This document shows, piece after piece, positions 10,734-20,299 of a stretch of DNA of 64,000 nucleotides. The notes beneath the pieces were generated by a model. The model was not told the origin of the DNA. It saw only the letters and a program-made list of their open reading frames with translations, and searched no databases. Origin of the DNA: Apostichopus japonicus (taxonomy: Eukaryota > Echinodermata > Holothuroidea > Aspidochirotida > Stichopodidae); contig NC_092576.1 in NCBI RefSeq assembly GCF_037975245.1, forward strand, positions 21,453,611 to 21,517,610, read 5' to 3'. Positions within the stretch are counted from its first letter, which is position 1. Every line of letters starts with the position of its first letter. The translations under genes and the position numbers were made by a program.

Positions 10734-12969
10734 GGACACAAGATATTGACTTGGTTCAGTTTAGATCTGATATCAACGATAGCCCAATTTGCAGGGTTGA
10801 TCAAAAGGGTTCACTCCCTGAACTTGTTTCTACTTATGATTCATTGAGTTTTATTTTTGATAAACATGCCCCTGTTATTAGGAAGGTCGTCAAACCTGAC
10901 AAGAAAATTGAACCTTGGTTTAGTCATGATATTGTCCAAGCTAAGAAAGTTAGGAGACAGCACGAGCGTCAGTGGCGCAAAACAGGTTTATCTGTTCATA
11001 GAGAACTTTTTAAGGAACATTGTAAAGTTGTGCGGAACAAAATTTGTATTGCAAGGAGAAATTATTACGCCACTATTATTATGGATACATCATCTCCTAA
11101 AGATCTTTTCAAGACTGTTGATTTTCTTTCAAATAAACAGAAGTGTGCCATCCTGCCGAACTATTCCTGCCATACAGAGTTATCTGAGAGATTCTCCCTT
11201 TATTTTTCTAAGAAGATCTCGGAACTTTGTACTATGTTAAATCGTCAAGGCCTTCATCTTTCTGCAAATTGTTTGACTGAGCCATCGCCTGCATCTTTGT
11301 TCGACAGTTTCTCTGAAGCTACTGAAGATGAAATACTTAAAATTATCAAAAACTCTCCATCAAAATCGTGTATGCTTGATCCGCTGCCAACATGGTTAGC
11401 TAAAGGTTGTTCAGCAGAACTCATTCTTCTCATCACGAATATTGTCAATACTTCTATGTCAACAGGAACCGTACCTGATTCCTTTAAGGTTGCTCATGTG
11501 ACTCCTGTACTTAAAAAGACCAGCTTAGATAGAAACTGTTTAAAAAATTATCGCCCTATTTCGAACTTGAGTTTCGTTTCAAAGGTTTTGGAAAAGACAG
11601 TTTTATCTCGCTTAATGGATTATCTTACACAGGAGAATCTTCTCGAACCATACCAGTCAGCTTATAAGTCTGGTCACAGTACGGAAACTGCCCTCAATGC
11701 AGTTCATAATTTTATTACAACCCAGCTTGATGAAGACTGCTTTGTCCTTTTAGTTCTTTTAGACTTATCATCAGCTTTTGATACAGTTAATCATTCCATT
11801 TTGTTAGAAAGACTGCAGTCAAAGTATCGATTAGGTGGTACTGTTCTATCCTGGTTCAATTCTTACATTACTGAGCGTTATCAACAGGTGAAAATTGAAG
11901 ATGTTCTCTCGTCTCCTCGTCCATTAGTTACTGGTGTTCCACAGGGCTCTGTACTTGGACCTGTTCTTTTTTCTTTATATCTTGCGGAGTTGAGTGATAT
12001 TATTCGGCACCATGGTGTTCATTTCCATCATTATGCGGATGATACTCAATTACTTCTTGCTTTCGATAAGGACGATGTGCCAAATGCTTTTCATAAAATG
12101 GAAACCTGTATAAGTGCTGTAAACACTTGGCTTACAACTAATCAGTTGAAACTAAACTGTGATAAAACAGAGTTTATTGTTTTTCGATCACGTTTCTCTG
12201 AAGTTACACCTAATTTTCCACCACTTACTGTTGGTAAAGACTCTATTAATATCTCCTCAACTGTTAGAAACCTTGGTGCATATTTTGACCAGACCATGTC
12301 ATTTGAAAATCACGTTACTAATCTCTGTCGTTCTGCAAATTGGCAACTTAGGAAAATCAGTTTGATGAGGAATTACCTCGATAATAAGACTTGCGAGATA
12401 CTGGTCCATGCGTTTGTGACATCAAAGCTTGATTTTCTTAATTCACTTTTATTTGGCCTTCCTGATTCGACCATCAAGAAACTCCAAAAGATCCAAAACA
12501 CCGCTGCCCGTATTGTGAAAAGGAAAGGAAGAAAGTGCCGCACCACCCCACTTCTGAAGGAACTTCATTGGCTACCTATCAGCTACAGAATCCAGTATAA
12601 AATACTTCTTCTCACCTTCTGTGCTCATCATCTTGAACGGCCTGTGTACCTGTCACAACTTCTCTTGCCATATACTCCAACTCGCACACTTCGTTCCTCC
12701 AACAAACTGTTTTTAACTGTTCCAAAACCACGATTGAAGAACTATGGTTACAGAAGCTTCCAATACTCTGGGTCTTATCTCTGGAACAAGTTACCAGATC
12801 ACATTCGTACATGCTATAAACTTTCTACTTTCAAAAGTCTACTTAAGACCCATTTTTTCACTTGTTCTTTTGTAAATTAATTTACTTTCTTTGTAAAGCG
12901 CTTTGAGCAGTAACTTTTGTTTACTGATTTGGCGCTATATAAGTCTCATTTATTATTATTATTATTATT
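10734..12969 (+). mobile_element. 5'-truncated L2/CR1-like LINE
   Basis: This is a non-LTR retrotransposon copy that lacks its endonuclease. It starts just upstream of the linker motif RTQDIDLVQFRSDI, runs through an open reverse transcriptase frame, and ends in a short 3' tail with 'gcgctatataag' followed by (ATT)n. Such a tail is typical of L2/CR1-clade 3' ends. A possible 6-bp target duplication AAAGTA sits at 10728-10733 and 12970-12975. The long open frame suggests recent insertion. Confidence 0.85.
10751..12880 (+). CDS. L2/CR1-like LINE reverse transcriptase (ORF2, truncated at 5')
   Basis: The 709-codon open frame encodes the linker and reverse transcriptase of an L2/CR1-type LINE, which copies its own RNA into DNA at a nicked target. 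In order: NYRPISNLSFVSKVLEK at about residue 265, GHSTETALN, the first catalytic block VLLDLSSAFDTVNH at about 335, GVPQGSVLGPVLFSLY near 395, the catalytic HYADDTQLL near 427, and the C-terminal region with TAARIVKRKGRKCRTTPLLK and LHWLPISYRIQYKILL. No stop or frameshift is visible. The endonuclease that normally precedes it is missing, so the start codon is simply the first in the truncated frame. The copy cannot nick DNA by itself. Confidence 0.9.
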   Translation: MVQFRSDINDSPICRVDQKGSLPELVSTYDSLSFIFDKHAPVIRKVVKPDKKIEPWFSHDIVQAKKVRRQHERQWRKTGLSVHRELFKEHCKVVRNKICIARRNYYATIIMDTSSPKDLFKTVDFLSNKQKCAILPNYSCHTELSERFSLYFSKKISELCTMLNRQGLHLSANCLTEPSPASLFDSFSEATEDEILKIIKNSPSKSCMLDPLPTWLAKGCSAELILLITNIVNTSMSTGTVPDSFKVAHVTPVLKKTSLDRNCLKNYRPISNLSFVSKVLEKTVLSRLMDYLTQENLLEPYQSAYKSGHSTETALNAVHNFITTQLDEDCFVLLVLLDLSSAFDTVNHSILLERLQSKYRLGGTVLSWFNSYITERYQQVKIEDVLSSPRPLVTGVPQGSVLGPVLFSLYLAELSDIIRHHGVHFHHYADDTQLLLAFDKDDVPNAFHKMETCISAVNTWLTTNQLKLNCDKTEFIVFRSRFSEVTPNFPPLTVGKDSINISSTVRNLGAYFDQTMSFENHVTNLCRSANWQLRKISLMRNYLDNKTCEILVHAFVTSKLDFLNSLLFGLPDSTIKKLQKIQNTAARIVKRKGRKCRTTPLLKELHWLPISYRIQYKILLLTFCAHHLERPVYLSQLLLPYTPTRTLRSSNKLFLTVPKPRLKNYGYRSFQYSGSYLWNKLPDHIRTCYKLSTFKSLLKTHFFTCSFVN

Positions 12970-12970
12970 A
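12881..12970 (+). other. LINE 3' tail with (ATT)n
   Basis: A short untranslated tail with 'aaagcgctttgagcag' and 'ttggcgctatataag' ends in about eight ATT units. The inverted aaagcgcttt and ggcgctat words are common in L2/CR1 tails, where they help the reverse transcriptase recognise its own RNA. Confidence 0.75.
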
Positions 12971-13208
12971 AAGTACTTATGTAATTACTACAGGGAATCT
13001 TAACTCACCGTTTAAAACGTTTAAAACTTATACTCGTTTTGTCTGTATCTCGTTTAAGGGAGTGTTCTACTTTATTAAGCCTGTATAGGTTTATTAGAAA
13101 CATCACATTCACAATTTTATTTGCACATAAAACTGCAATATGCAATGTTCTATCAGCTGTTGGGGAATAATAAAGTAAATACATGAAATACTGAAATGAA
13201 AGTCTTAC

Positions 13209-14148
13209 CTTCACATATCTCCCAGCTTACAGCACTGGATCTGTTTAGAAAAGTGCAGTTTGGGCAACTTAAATGTGTTGATGTCTGGTCAGGGCTGGTT
13301 GAAGTTCCTGCAGCAAAGTAAGTCAATGGTGGGGTTGACGGCCCTTGTGAGTGAGATGAACCAGAGCTGGTGGATGGTCCTGCAGCAAAGTAAGTCAATG
13401 GTGGGGTTGACGGCCCTTGTGAGTGAGATGAACCAGAGCTGGTGGATGGTCCTGCAGCAAAGTGAGTCAATCGTGGGGTTGATGGCCCTTGCGAGTGAAA
13501 TGAACCAGAGCTGGTGGATGGTCCTGCAGCAAAGTGAGTCAATGGTGGGGTTGATGGCCCTTGTGAGTGAGATGAACCAGAGCTGGTGGATGGTCCTGCA
13601 GCAAAGTGAGTCAATGGTGGGGTTGATGGCCCTTGTGAGTGAGATGAACCAGAGCTGGTGGATGGTCCTGCAGCAAAGTGAGTCAATGGTGGGGTTGATG
13701 GCCCTTGCGAGTGAAATGAACCAGAGCTGGTGGATGGTCCTGCAGCAAAGTGAGTCAATGGTGGGGTTGATGGCCCTTGTGAGTGAGATGAACCAGAGCT
13801 GGTGGATGGTCCTGCAGCAAAGTGAGTCAATGGTGGGGTTGATGGCCCTTGCGAGTGAAATGAACCAGAGCTGGTGGATGGTCCTGCAGCAAAGTGAGTC
13901 AATGGTGGGGTTGATGGCCCTTGTGAGTGAGATGAACCAGAGCTGGTGGATGGTCCTGCAGCAAAGTGAGTCAATGGTGGGGTTGATGGCCCTTGTGAGT
14001 GAGATGAACCAGAGCTGGTGGATGGTCCTGCAGCAAAGTGAGTCAATGGTGGGGTTGATGGCCCTTGTGAGTGAGATGAACCAGAGCTGGTGGATGGTCC
14101 TGTTGATGCTGATGAACATTCATCATCATTATCAATTTCTTCATCTTC
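13209..14148 (-). CDS. Exon with 24-residue Ser/Pro-rich tandem repeats and a RanBP2-type zinc finger
   Basis: On the minus strand a good acceptor (ttttgttcgtag, AG at 14150-14149) is followed by an acidic stretch EDEEIDNDDECSSAST. Eleven repeats of a 24-residue unit follow (core THFAAGPSTSSGSSHSQ, then GPSTPPL). Next come STSPDQTSTHLSCPNCTFLN and EICEG, then a donor GTAAGAC at 13208. The frame stays open throughout, phase 0 to phase 1. The end fits the RanBP2 finger C-x2-C-x3-N-x6-C-x2-C, but the third Cys is Trp (codon TGG), so this finger probably cannot bind zinc. The neighbouring exons are not identified. It may be an expressed low-complexity protein or part of a decaying gene. Confidence 0.6.
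13307..14098. repeat. 72-bp coding minisatellite, 11 copies
   Basis: Eleven head-to-tail 72-bp units start at each 'cctgcagcaaagt'. They are almost identical: differences are a few transitions such as gtaagtc/gtgagtc and cttgtga/cttgcga. Because 72 is divisible by three and lacks stops in several frames, long open frames exist on both strands. The minus-strand frame that joins the acidic and zinc-finger sequences between splice sites is the likely coding one. Confidence 0.95.
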
Positions 14149-16749
14149 CTACGAACAAAAGGGTACAATTTTTTTTTAAATCTTGACCAGCGATACAGCA
14201 AACAGCCTTTCTATTAGATTAATGCATTTACTGTATCATGAACAGAAGAAAATAAATGCATTGTGTTTTTGATGATGTAACAAATGTTTCTTCATGAATC
14301 TGACATTGAGGTAGTACAGCATGGCAAAGGTATGTCAAACAATAAATTCACAATGACACATGCTGACCTCTTACCTAACAGTAGGCTTCTTGTACTGTAC
14401 AAATGTGATATTTCAACATTCCAAATATGAGATCTCTCTTGACTGAGACATTGTGTTATCAAGGACTTCATAAATGACTTTTGACCTACATCTCAAAATA
14501 CCAATACATTTCATAGGCATAGAAAGGTTAATCCACTGCATTTATGGAGAAAATATTTACTGTTGTGCCTGAGATATTCCTGTCTGGTTGTATAGGTATA
14601 ACGTTTTCTATGAAAAAATATCGCATTCTCTTGATCCTGACATTTCATCTCCTTCGGCCAGTCTTGGAATGACTAGATTCTGCCCTTCAGGTTTTAATAC
14701 CTGAAACTAAGCAAGAAGGCAAACACAAATTTCATAACATAGTAGAACTCTGCAACGTTAACTAGTATGAACATTAGTATGAACTCAGCAAATCTAGACT
14801 CCTTTTGGGATTTAATCCTACTCAATCAGATTTCTCATGGTGTTGTTTAGTACTGTACATCTAACTAAAAGTTTGCCAATCTCATTAACAGTAGAGGAAT
14901 TTGTATCAATTGATACAAATTCCTCTACTTTTAAACAAACTAGAACAGTTACCTTATACATGAGAAATGTTTGACTTTGTTCATGCAGAAAAATGATTTG
15001 ATACCATATGCACACCCTTTATAATACCAAACAAAAGTAGACTATGTTTTTGCATGTGTGAATGTGGCAATTTACATCACTTTCAGTTGTGTAAGTATAA
15101 AAAATTAAGACTTAACAGAGGAAAGGTACGGCAGTTGTGAACAAAATTAAACAAAACTTTCTAGGACCATCCTTTCCTTTCAGATCTTCACATTTATTCA
15201 GCTTGAGGTGAGGGGAAATATTCCAGATGCAAATCATGCTACAACTTCATAATGAACCACTGTGTTATAGGCAGGGAATCATTGAGCCTTGGGCTCTATA
15301 GCTCCTTTTATTTCTTAGTAAATGCTTGTTTTATTTTGGAGGGAGGAGGGGGGGGGGACCTAAAGGAAAGGCAACATACATAATGGTAACCAAATTGATA
15401 TTTTGTCTCTAGATTTAACTTTTAATTATCTCAACCACTGCATAGTTTAAGACTGCAGTCAATCACTACCTCGATGATTTGGCAACAAATATGCTATTTA
15501 CTTTAGTTGGAATGCTTGATATTTATATACCAAATATATGTACCTTATTTGAGATCTGTCATCAAGTTTTATTTTTAATACAGCTTAACTTCATTATGAC
15601 TTGTTGTGCAGACCAAGATCTTTGCACATAGAACTTGTCTAAAATGCAATCTCTTCCACGAAGCCTTGCTTGTGCGGCTCCTCCAGGGGCAGACTGGGTC
15701 TTAAAACCGGCCCGGGCATTTTCCACCTAGACCGGCCCATTATTCATTGATATGCTAGTTACATAGTGTTCGCCGTCCTGGGGGAGGGGTCTCCCCCTCC
15801 CCATTGAGATTTTTGTTAAGTTAAGGAATGCCTAGATGCAAAATGGTGCTATATTTCTCAATTTTGTAGGTTACAATAATCCTTTAAAAATGACCCAAAA
15901 TAATTTTCAGAAGCAACACTTGATTAAACTGAGGAAATTTAAAAACGTGAACAAAATTAGACAAAAATATATGATATAGAACGGATTCTAATTAGTTTTT
16001 CAAGCATTTTGTGACAACATGCTTGAAAAAAAGGGGAAAAAACCTAAATAAAATCCATTAGCACGTACGGGTTGCCAATTGCACGTTCTTTTGTTACGAA
16101 CTAACAGACTAACTGACATGGTGATTTCATGAGCTGATTCCTGCACAGTTATAAAATATATTTCTACACAGCCCGTCTGTATTCTATTAACAACTGTGAA
16201 AATGGGCTGTAACCTTTACCAGGCCCACTGGGCCACCGGGCATTGCCCAAATGCCTGTGTGGCTACTGGGCTCTTCTGACACCTGCAGATCTTGAATATT
16301 TTAAGAAAGTGAAGAGTCTTAACCATCAGTATTATCCAATCACTTTTACATACAATAGGTGGGTATAGTTTTCTTGTCAAAAAAAAAAACCTGGAAATTA
16401 TTCAGTCCAATTTATTAAAAAGAAAGTAATTATCATGATGTCTGTGGTTGGTTGGTAAACCAGACTGCAAACTAACATTGTGGTTTTGATGATGTTCCAT
16501 GAATAATCTTCTATGAATGAGACATACTGTAGGCTATAGCCAGGATGAACAACATACTTCAATCAAAGTAGTAGAGCAAATAGCATTGAGATATGACAAA
16601 CAATTCAAATTGGCAGCTGATGACCCAAATGGAAACTTATAGTCTTTTTGTACTCAGCATACAAATGTTGTGTTTACAGTACCAGGTTTTCACAATATGA
16701 CCCATAGTGACCCAAATGACCTCCATTAAAAACAATAGACTTCTTTCAA
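14149..16749. other. Noncoding region with repeat fragments
   Basis: No coding signal is seen. The stretch holds the perfect palindrome at 14890, a G-rich repeat at about 15769-15860 related to those at 1636, 4165 and 4493, and a hAT-like segment from about 15685 (CAGGGGCAGACTGGG) to about 16283. Fragments of the 'gagatatc' repeat family are also present. Confidence 0.5.
14890..14929. repeat. 40-bp perfect palindrome without spacer
   Basis: The 20-base arm AGTAGAGGAATTTGTATCAA is followed directly by its exact reverse complement. No direct repeat flanks it, so I cannot show that it was inserted. It could form a cruciform in DNA or a 20-bp hairpin in RNA. Confidence 0.95.
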
Positions 16750-16769
16750 TCTATGCGATACGGTTCTAG

Positions 16770-17310
16770 GACAAAATCCCCCCGAACAAAATTCCCCGGA
16801 CAAAATCCCCCCGGACAAAATCCCCCCAGCCAAAATCCCCCCTGGACAAAATCCTCCCAGCCAAAATCCCCCGGACAAAATCCCCCCAGCCAAAATCCCC
16901 CCGGTCAAAATCCCCCCAAACCAAAATCTCCTTGGGCAAGATCCCCCAGACAATATCCCCCGACCCATACAAAGCCTGCCTGCAACAACCAGGGATGGCC
17001 CAGGTGTGACAGTCAAGGCATGGGTCATTGCACTGTTTAGGGTACTGGTCAGGGTACCAGTCAGGGTACTGGCGAGCGTAACTGTGAAGGCTCCTGTTAG
17101 GGTACCTGTGAGGGTACCGGTCGGGGTACCGGTCAAGGCAGAATTGATGGGATTTTTTATAGCTTGGGGGGATTTTGGCTAGGGGGGATTTTGTCCAGGG
17201 GGATTTTGGCTCGGGGGGGTTTTGACCTAGGGGGATTTTGTCCGGGGGGATTTTGTCCGGGGGGGGGGGTTTTGTCCGGGGGATTTTGTCCGGGGGGATT
17301 TTGTCCTGTC
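16770..17310. repeat. Two opposed arrays of the GGACAAAATCCCCCC motif
   Basis: From about 16778 to 16960 the motif GGACAAAATCCCCCC repeats about ten times in one direction. From about 17162 to 17306 its reverse complement repeats about nine times. Between them is a second short tandem of GGTAC(C/T)GGTC words (about 17040-17140). The two arrays form a large foldback. The open frames here, rich in Pro/Asn/Gln or Gly, are only translations of the repeat. Confidence 0.85.
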
Positions 17311-17514
17311 ATCATGCGATACTCCTGCACATCAAATATGAGATTGGCCCAAGCGTCTGTTCCTGAGATATCATGTTTACAACAAGTTGTCTCACACACG
17401 CATAGAGCAGAAACACATTCTCATCCACCTGCATGACTACAAAGGTTGTAATTATCATCGAAACCAAAAAATGAAGTTGTAAAACGCAACAAAAACAATG
17501 TTAAGAAAACTTAC

Positions 17515-17690
17515 ATATCAGAGTTTGGAAGGACAACATCCATCGCTGTGGTGAGGTGTAAGGATGATATCGTCTCTGACCTTGATTTCCAGCTCATCTA
17601 CCACAGCCTCTCATGGATTGATGGCTTGAACCTCTGTCACCAATTCTGAAAAGGCTCCTCATTTCGGCCTGTGGGCACTGGAACACACCT
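17515..17690 (-). pseudogene. Exon-like relic with good splice sites, unrecognised
   Basis: On the minus strand an acceptor (tttttttcacaatag) and a donor (GTAAGTTTTC) bracket 176 bp. One frame reads protein-like (VDELEIKVRDDIILTPHHSDG) but has three TGA codons; another has a single TGA. I do not recognise the family. It lies upstream, on the same strand, of the repeat-rich exon at 13209-14148, but the phases do not join cleanly. It is probably a decayed exon. Confidence 0.3.
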
Positions 17691-19685
17691 CTATTGTGAA
17701 AAAAACCAAGATAATGATATGACTATGAAAAGGAAGTTTGAATTTTCCAACATCCCATATTACTGATCGGTAGGGCACAGGTCATAGCTTATTGATTAAT
17801 AAGTGTCTATCATGGAACGGCTGTTGATCTCAATTTGTGTAGTCTCTTCCACCATTTTCAGCATAGTTAGGCCTTAAAAGTAACGGTCTACTTTCATTAC
17901 GTTAATGATTATGGGACAACTTGAACAAACCTGGGTAGGGCTGTGAGCAATTTTATGGTGTCTAGGCCAGCAACGGTTGGGTAAAATAGGGTTCGTTAAC
18001 ACAACAGGGTGAAGAATAAGAGTCAGAATACCAAAACATTTAAGATGGCAAAACATCTCCTTCATTATTTCTTAAGGCAATTTTCCTACTGGCTATCAGT
18101 CATTATTTGCAAAGTATAGAACAATTTAATGGAGTTTTGAGACAAGTTTGCTGTTGTCACTGCTAGGAATTTTGGAAGAGGTACAACCTCAGATTTTCAT
18201 CGAGGAGCCCTTATGTCACCGAAGCAAAGCTATCTTTGCAGGTATTTTTACAGAACAGTTTAAGAAGTTTTGAGACAAGTTTGCATTTTTGGCAGAAAGA
18301 TGCTCTTACAACGTTAGATTTTCATTGCGTGAAAGATCGCTTTGATTTAGGCAGTACAATGGAGTAATATCAATATTTTTTCGCGCATCAATAGGCAGCC
18401 AAAAGACAGATAAATAATTGGGAAAATGTACAAGTCGCCACTCTAATCGAGCAGCGGTTCAAAGTAGCAGTGAGGTACTGTATATATGCTTAGGACTCCT
18501 GCACACCTAGTTACTGTATGACTAATAAAATAGTGGAGCCCTGATGTCACAGAAGCCAAGCTATCTTCGTAGGTATTTTTACAGATGTTGTATTTTTAAT
18601 TGTTTGAGACATTACAGTAGGCCAAGCTGCTTATTTATGATTCTGCTTCATGTTTTACTTGGTTCATAACTTACTTTTGTGGAAAAAGGTTGAATTTCAT
18701 ACTGCACAGAAACATAATTTTCCAATGTGCAATTACGTAGCACCATGCATCTGCCTAAGTGCCTAATCTTTTTTCACAGAAAGTATTGATATTGTAGATC
18801 TGTACTTTGGAGACTTGAACAGCAATCATAGGCCTAGTGGCGAGTGGAATTTGGCGAGTAGATTTTTAGTCACGGTCGCCAAATAGCAAGTACTTTCAAA
18901 AATATTTGTTGAGGCCTGAAAACCTCAAAAAACAAATCTCCTATAGGTCACCAGAGGTGAAAAACCTTTGAAAAAACCTCTGAAAAAACCATTGACATGA
19001 TATGTAATGATGGAAATCGTAGATACCTCTGATACTTGGTGTGTGGACTCATAACATTGAGTACAAGACCCCTATTGTTTCTGATGGAGGTGTGTATAGC
19101 CACATACAGAAGACTGACCTGTGTTTATCATGCCATGGTGGTATTGTAACAGCTAATTATGTTATACTAACAAGCAGAAGTCTAGTGCATTAAAGTTACC
19201 GAAACCTCAATGCATTTTGCATTCTGGTTTTCACTGCCCTCATTCTTTCAAATTAACCCAGCTCTCACATTAGCAAATTTTGAATCCAATTGTGCATCAA
19301 TGGCAATTGCTTCTAACAGAAATGTAAGGCAAACTTAGACACCTATTAACACATTTTCATAAATTTGAAATAAACCTTTCCACCCAAACAGCAAATTCAA
19401 CCCACAGCTACCATCTGTACTGCTGTTTAGTGAGATGAATAAAGAGAATGTTTTAAGCTCATGACCCAAGATACAGACAAGTGTCAAAACTACATTCTTA
19501 AATAGGTGGTGTCATCTTTAAAGACCTGTAGTACAGAATTCCCCAGCATTGTTGGCAGACTCTTGCATGATGTCACTTTTTCCTGGTTTTTTTTGGGTGC
19601 TTTTCGTCTAATGGAGTCAATATTTATACCTATACGATGGTTGTACAGTAGTTTGGCTCTGCGATGACTTATTTATACAGCCCAG
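17691..19685. other. Noncoding region
   Basis: No supported gene. A short sequence recurs: 'ggagcccttatgtcac...gaagc...agctatctttgc' near 18205 and 'ggagccctgatgtcac...aagctatcttcg' near 18534 are two diverged copies of the same segment. Around 19040-19160 is a fragment of the dispersed 'gagtacaag...ggtggaggt' family. Confidence 0.45.
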
Positions 19686-20299
19686 CTATCTAATTGCAGT
19701 TTTAACTTCTGTCAACATACCTATCTCGTCAGACGTTATCTTTACCGAATCAACTGTGAGGAGCAGTTTCGCCACTTTCGCTTCTAAAGTGCTGCTAGGC
19801 CTGATGATGTACAGCCATGGAATGCCCAAGGTGCTCAGAAAGCCACTGAGCCTGGTGCTCTCCCAGAGCAAACATTTGACTAAGTGTCGCAGTATACTTC
19901 CTCAGCTTGGTTGAATGAATATGCTGCGGAGAATCTAATTCTGCCTCAATGGCTAATTCTATCAAGGAGTCTGTAGCCCTTAGTGGCAAAAAAAAAGTTT
20001 CTGGAAGAGATCCCAGCACTCTTTCTTAGGGTGTGGAGGTACCCCATCAGTGCCTGACAGTTTTTGAGTAAATGAGGGGTACCTTCCTACCCCTCTTTCC
20101 TCCAACAAAGCATAAGTGCTAGGTCAGAACAGAGCTTATGCTCTAAGGCGGTCAGAGACTCTCTTATCTCTGGAATATCCTCCAAATTTTCTCTTATGTG
20201 GTTGTAAGCTTCAATTCTGAAAATCAATTTAAAAAAAAGGATACGTACTGGTGTAGTAGACATCAGCAAAGAAAATTCACCAATTCCAAACTGCCACAA
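19686..20299 (-). pseudogene. Tyrosine-recombinase-like domain, C-terminal part (relic)
   Basis: Read on the minus strand, an acceptor (ttgattttcag) precedes a helical segment IEAYNHIRENLEDI ending GGKRGRKVPLIYSKTVRH after a frameshift. Then follow SSRNFFFATKGYRLLDR, STKLRKYTATLSQMFAL, WLSEHLGHSMAVHHQ and STLEAKVAKLLLTVD. The block HSTKLRKYTAT plus LGHS-x-x-VHH is the Arg/His...LGH...Y end of a tyrosine recombinase fold, in a zinc-finger protein family found in fish and marine invertebrates and distantly related to Crypton-type recombinases. At least three frameshifts and stops break it, so it is not functional here. Confidence 0.6.

Noticed and set aside
13307-14098. Repeat-spacer look of a CRISPR array
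   Set aside because: Units are head-to-tail with no unique spacers, and the genome is eukaryotic.
13260-14186. Long plus-strand frame (308 codons) and second minus-strand frame (276 codons) over the 72-bp array
   Set aside because: They are translations of the same minisatellite in other frames and lack the splice-bounded flanks that the chosen minus-strand frame has.
16726-17436. Gly-rich and Pro/Asn/Gln-rich frames on both strands
   Set aside because: They only translate the GGACAAAATCCCCCC arrays.
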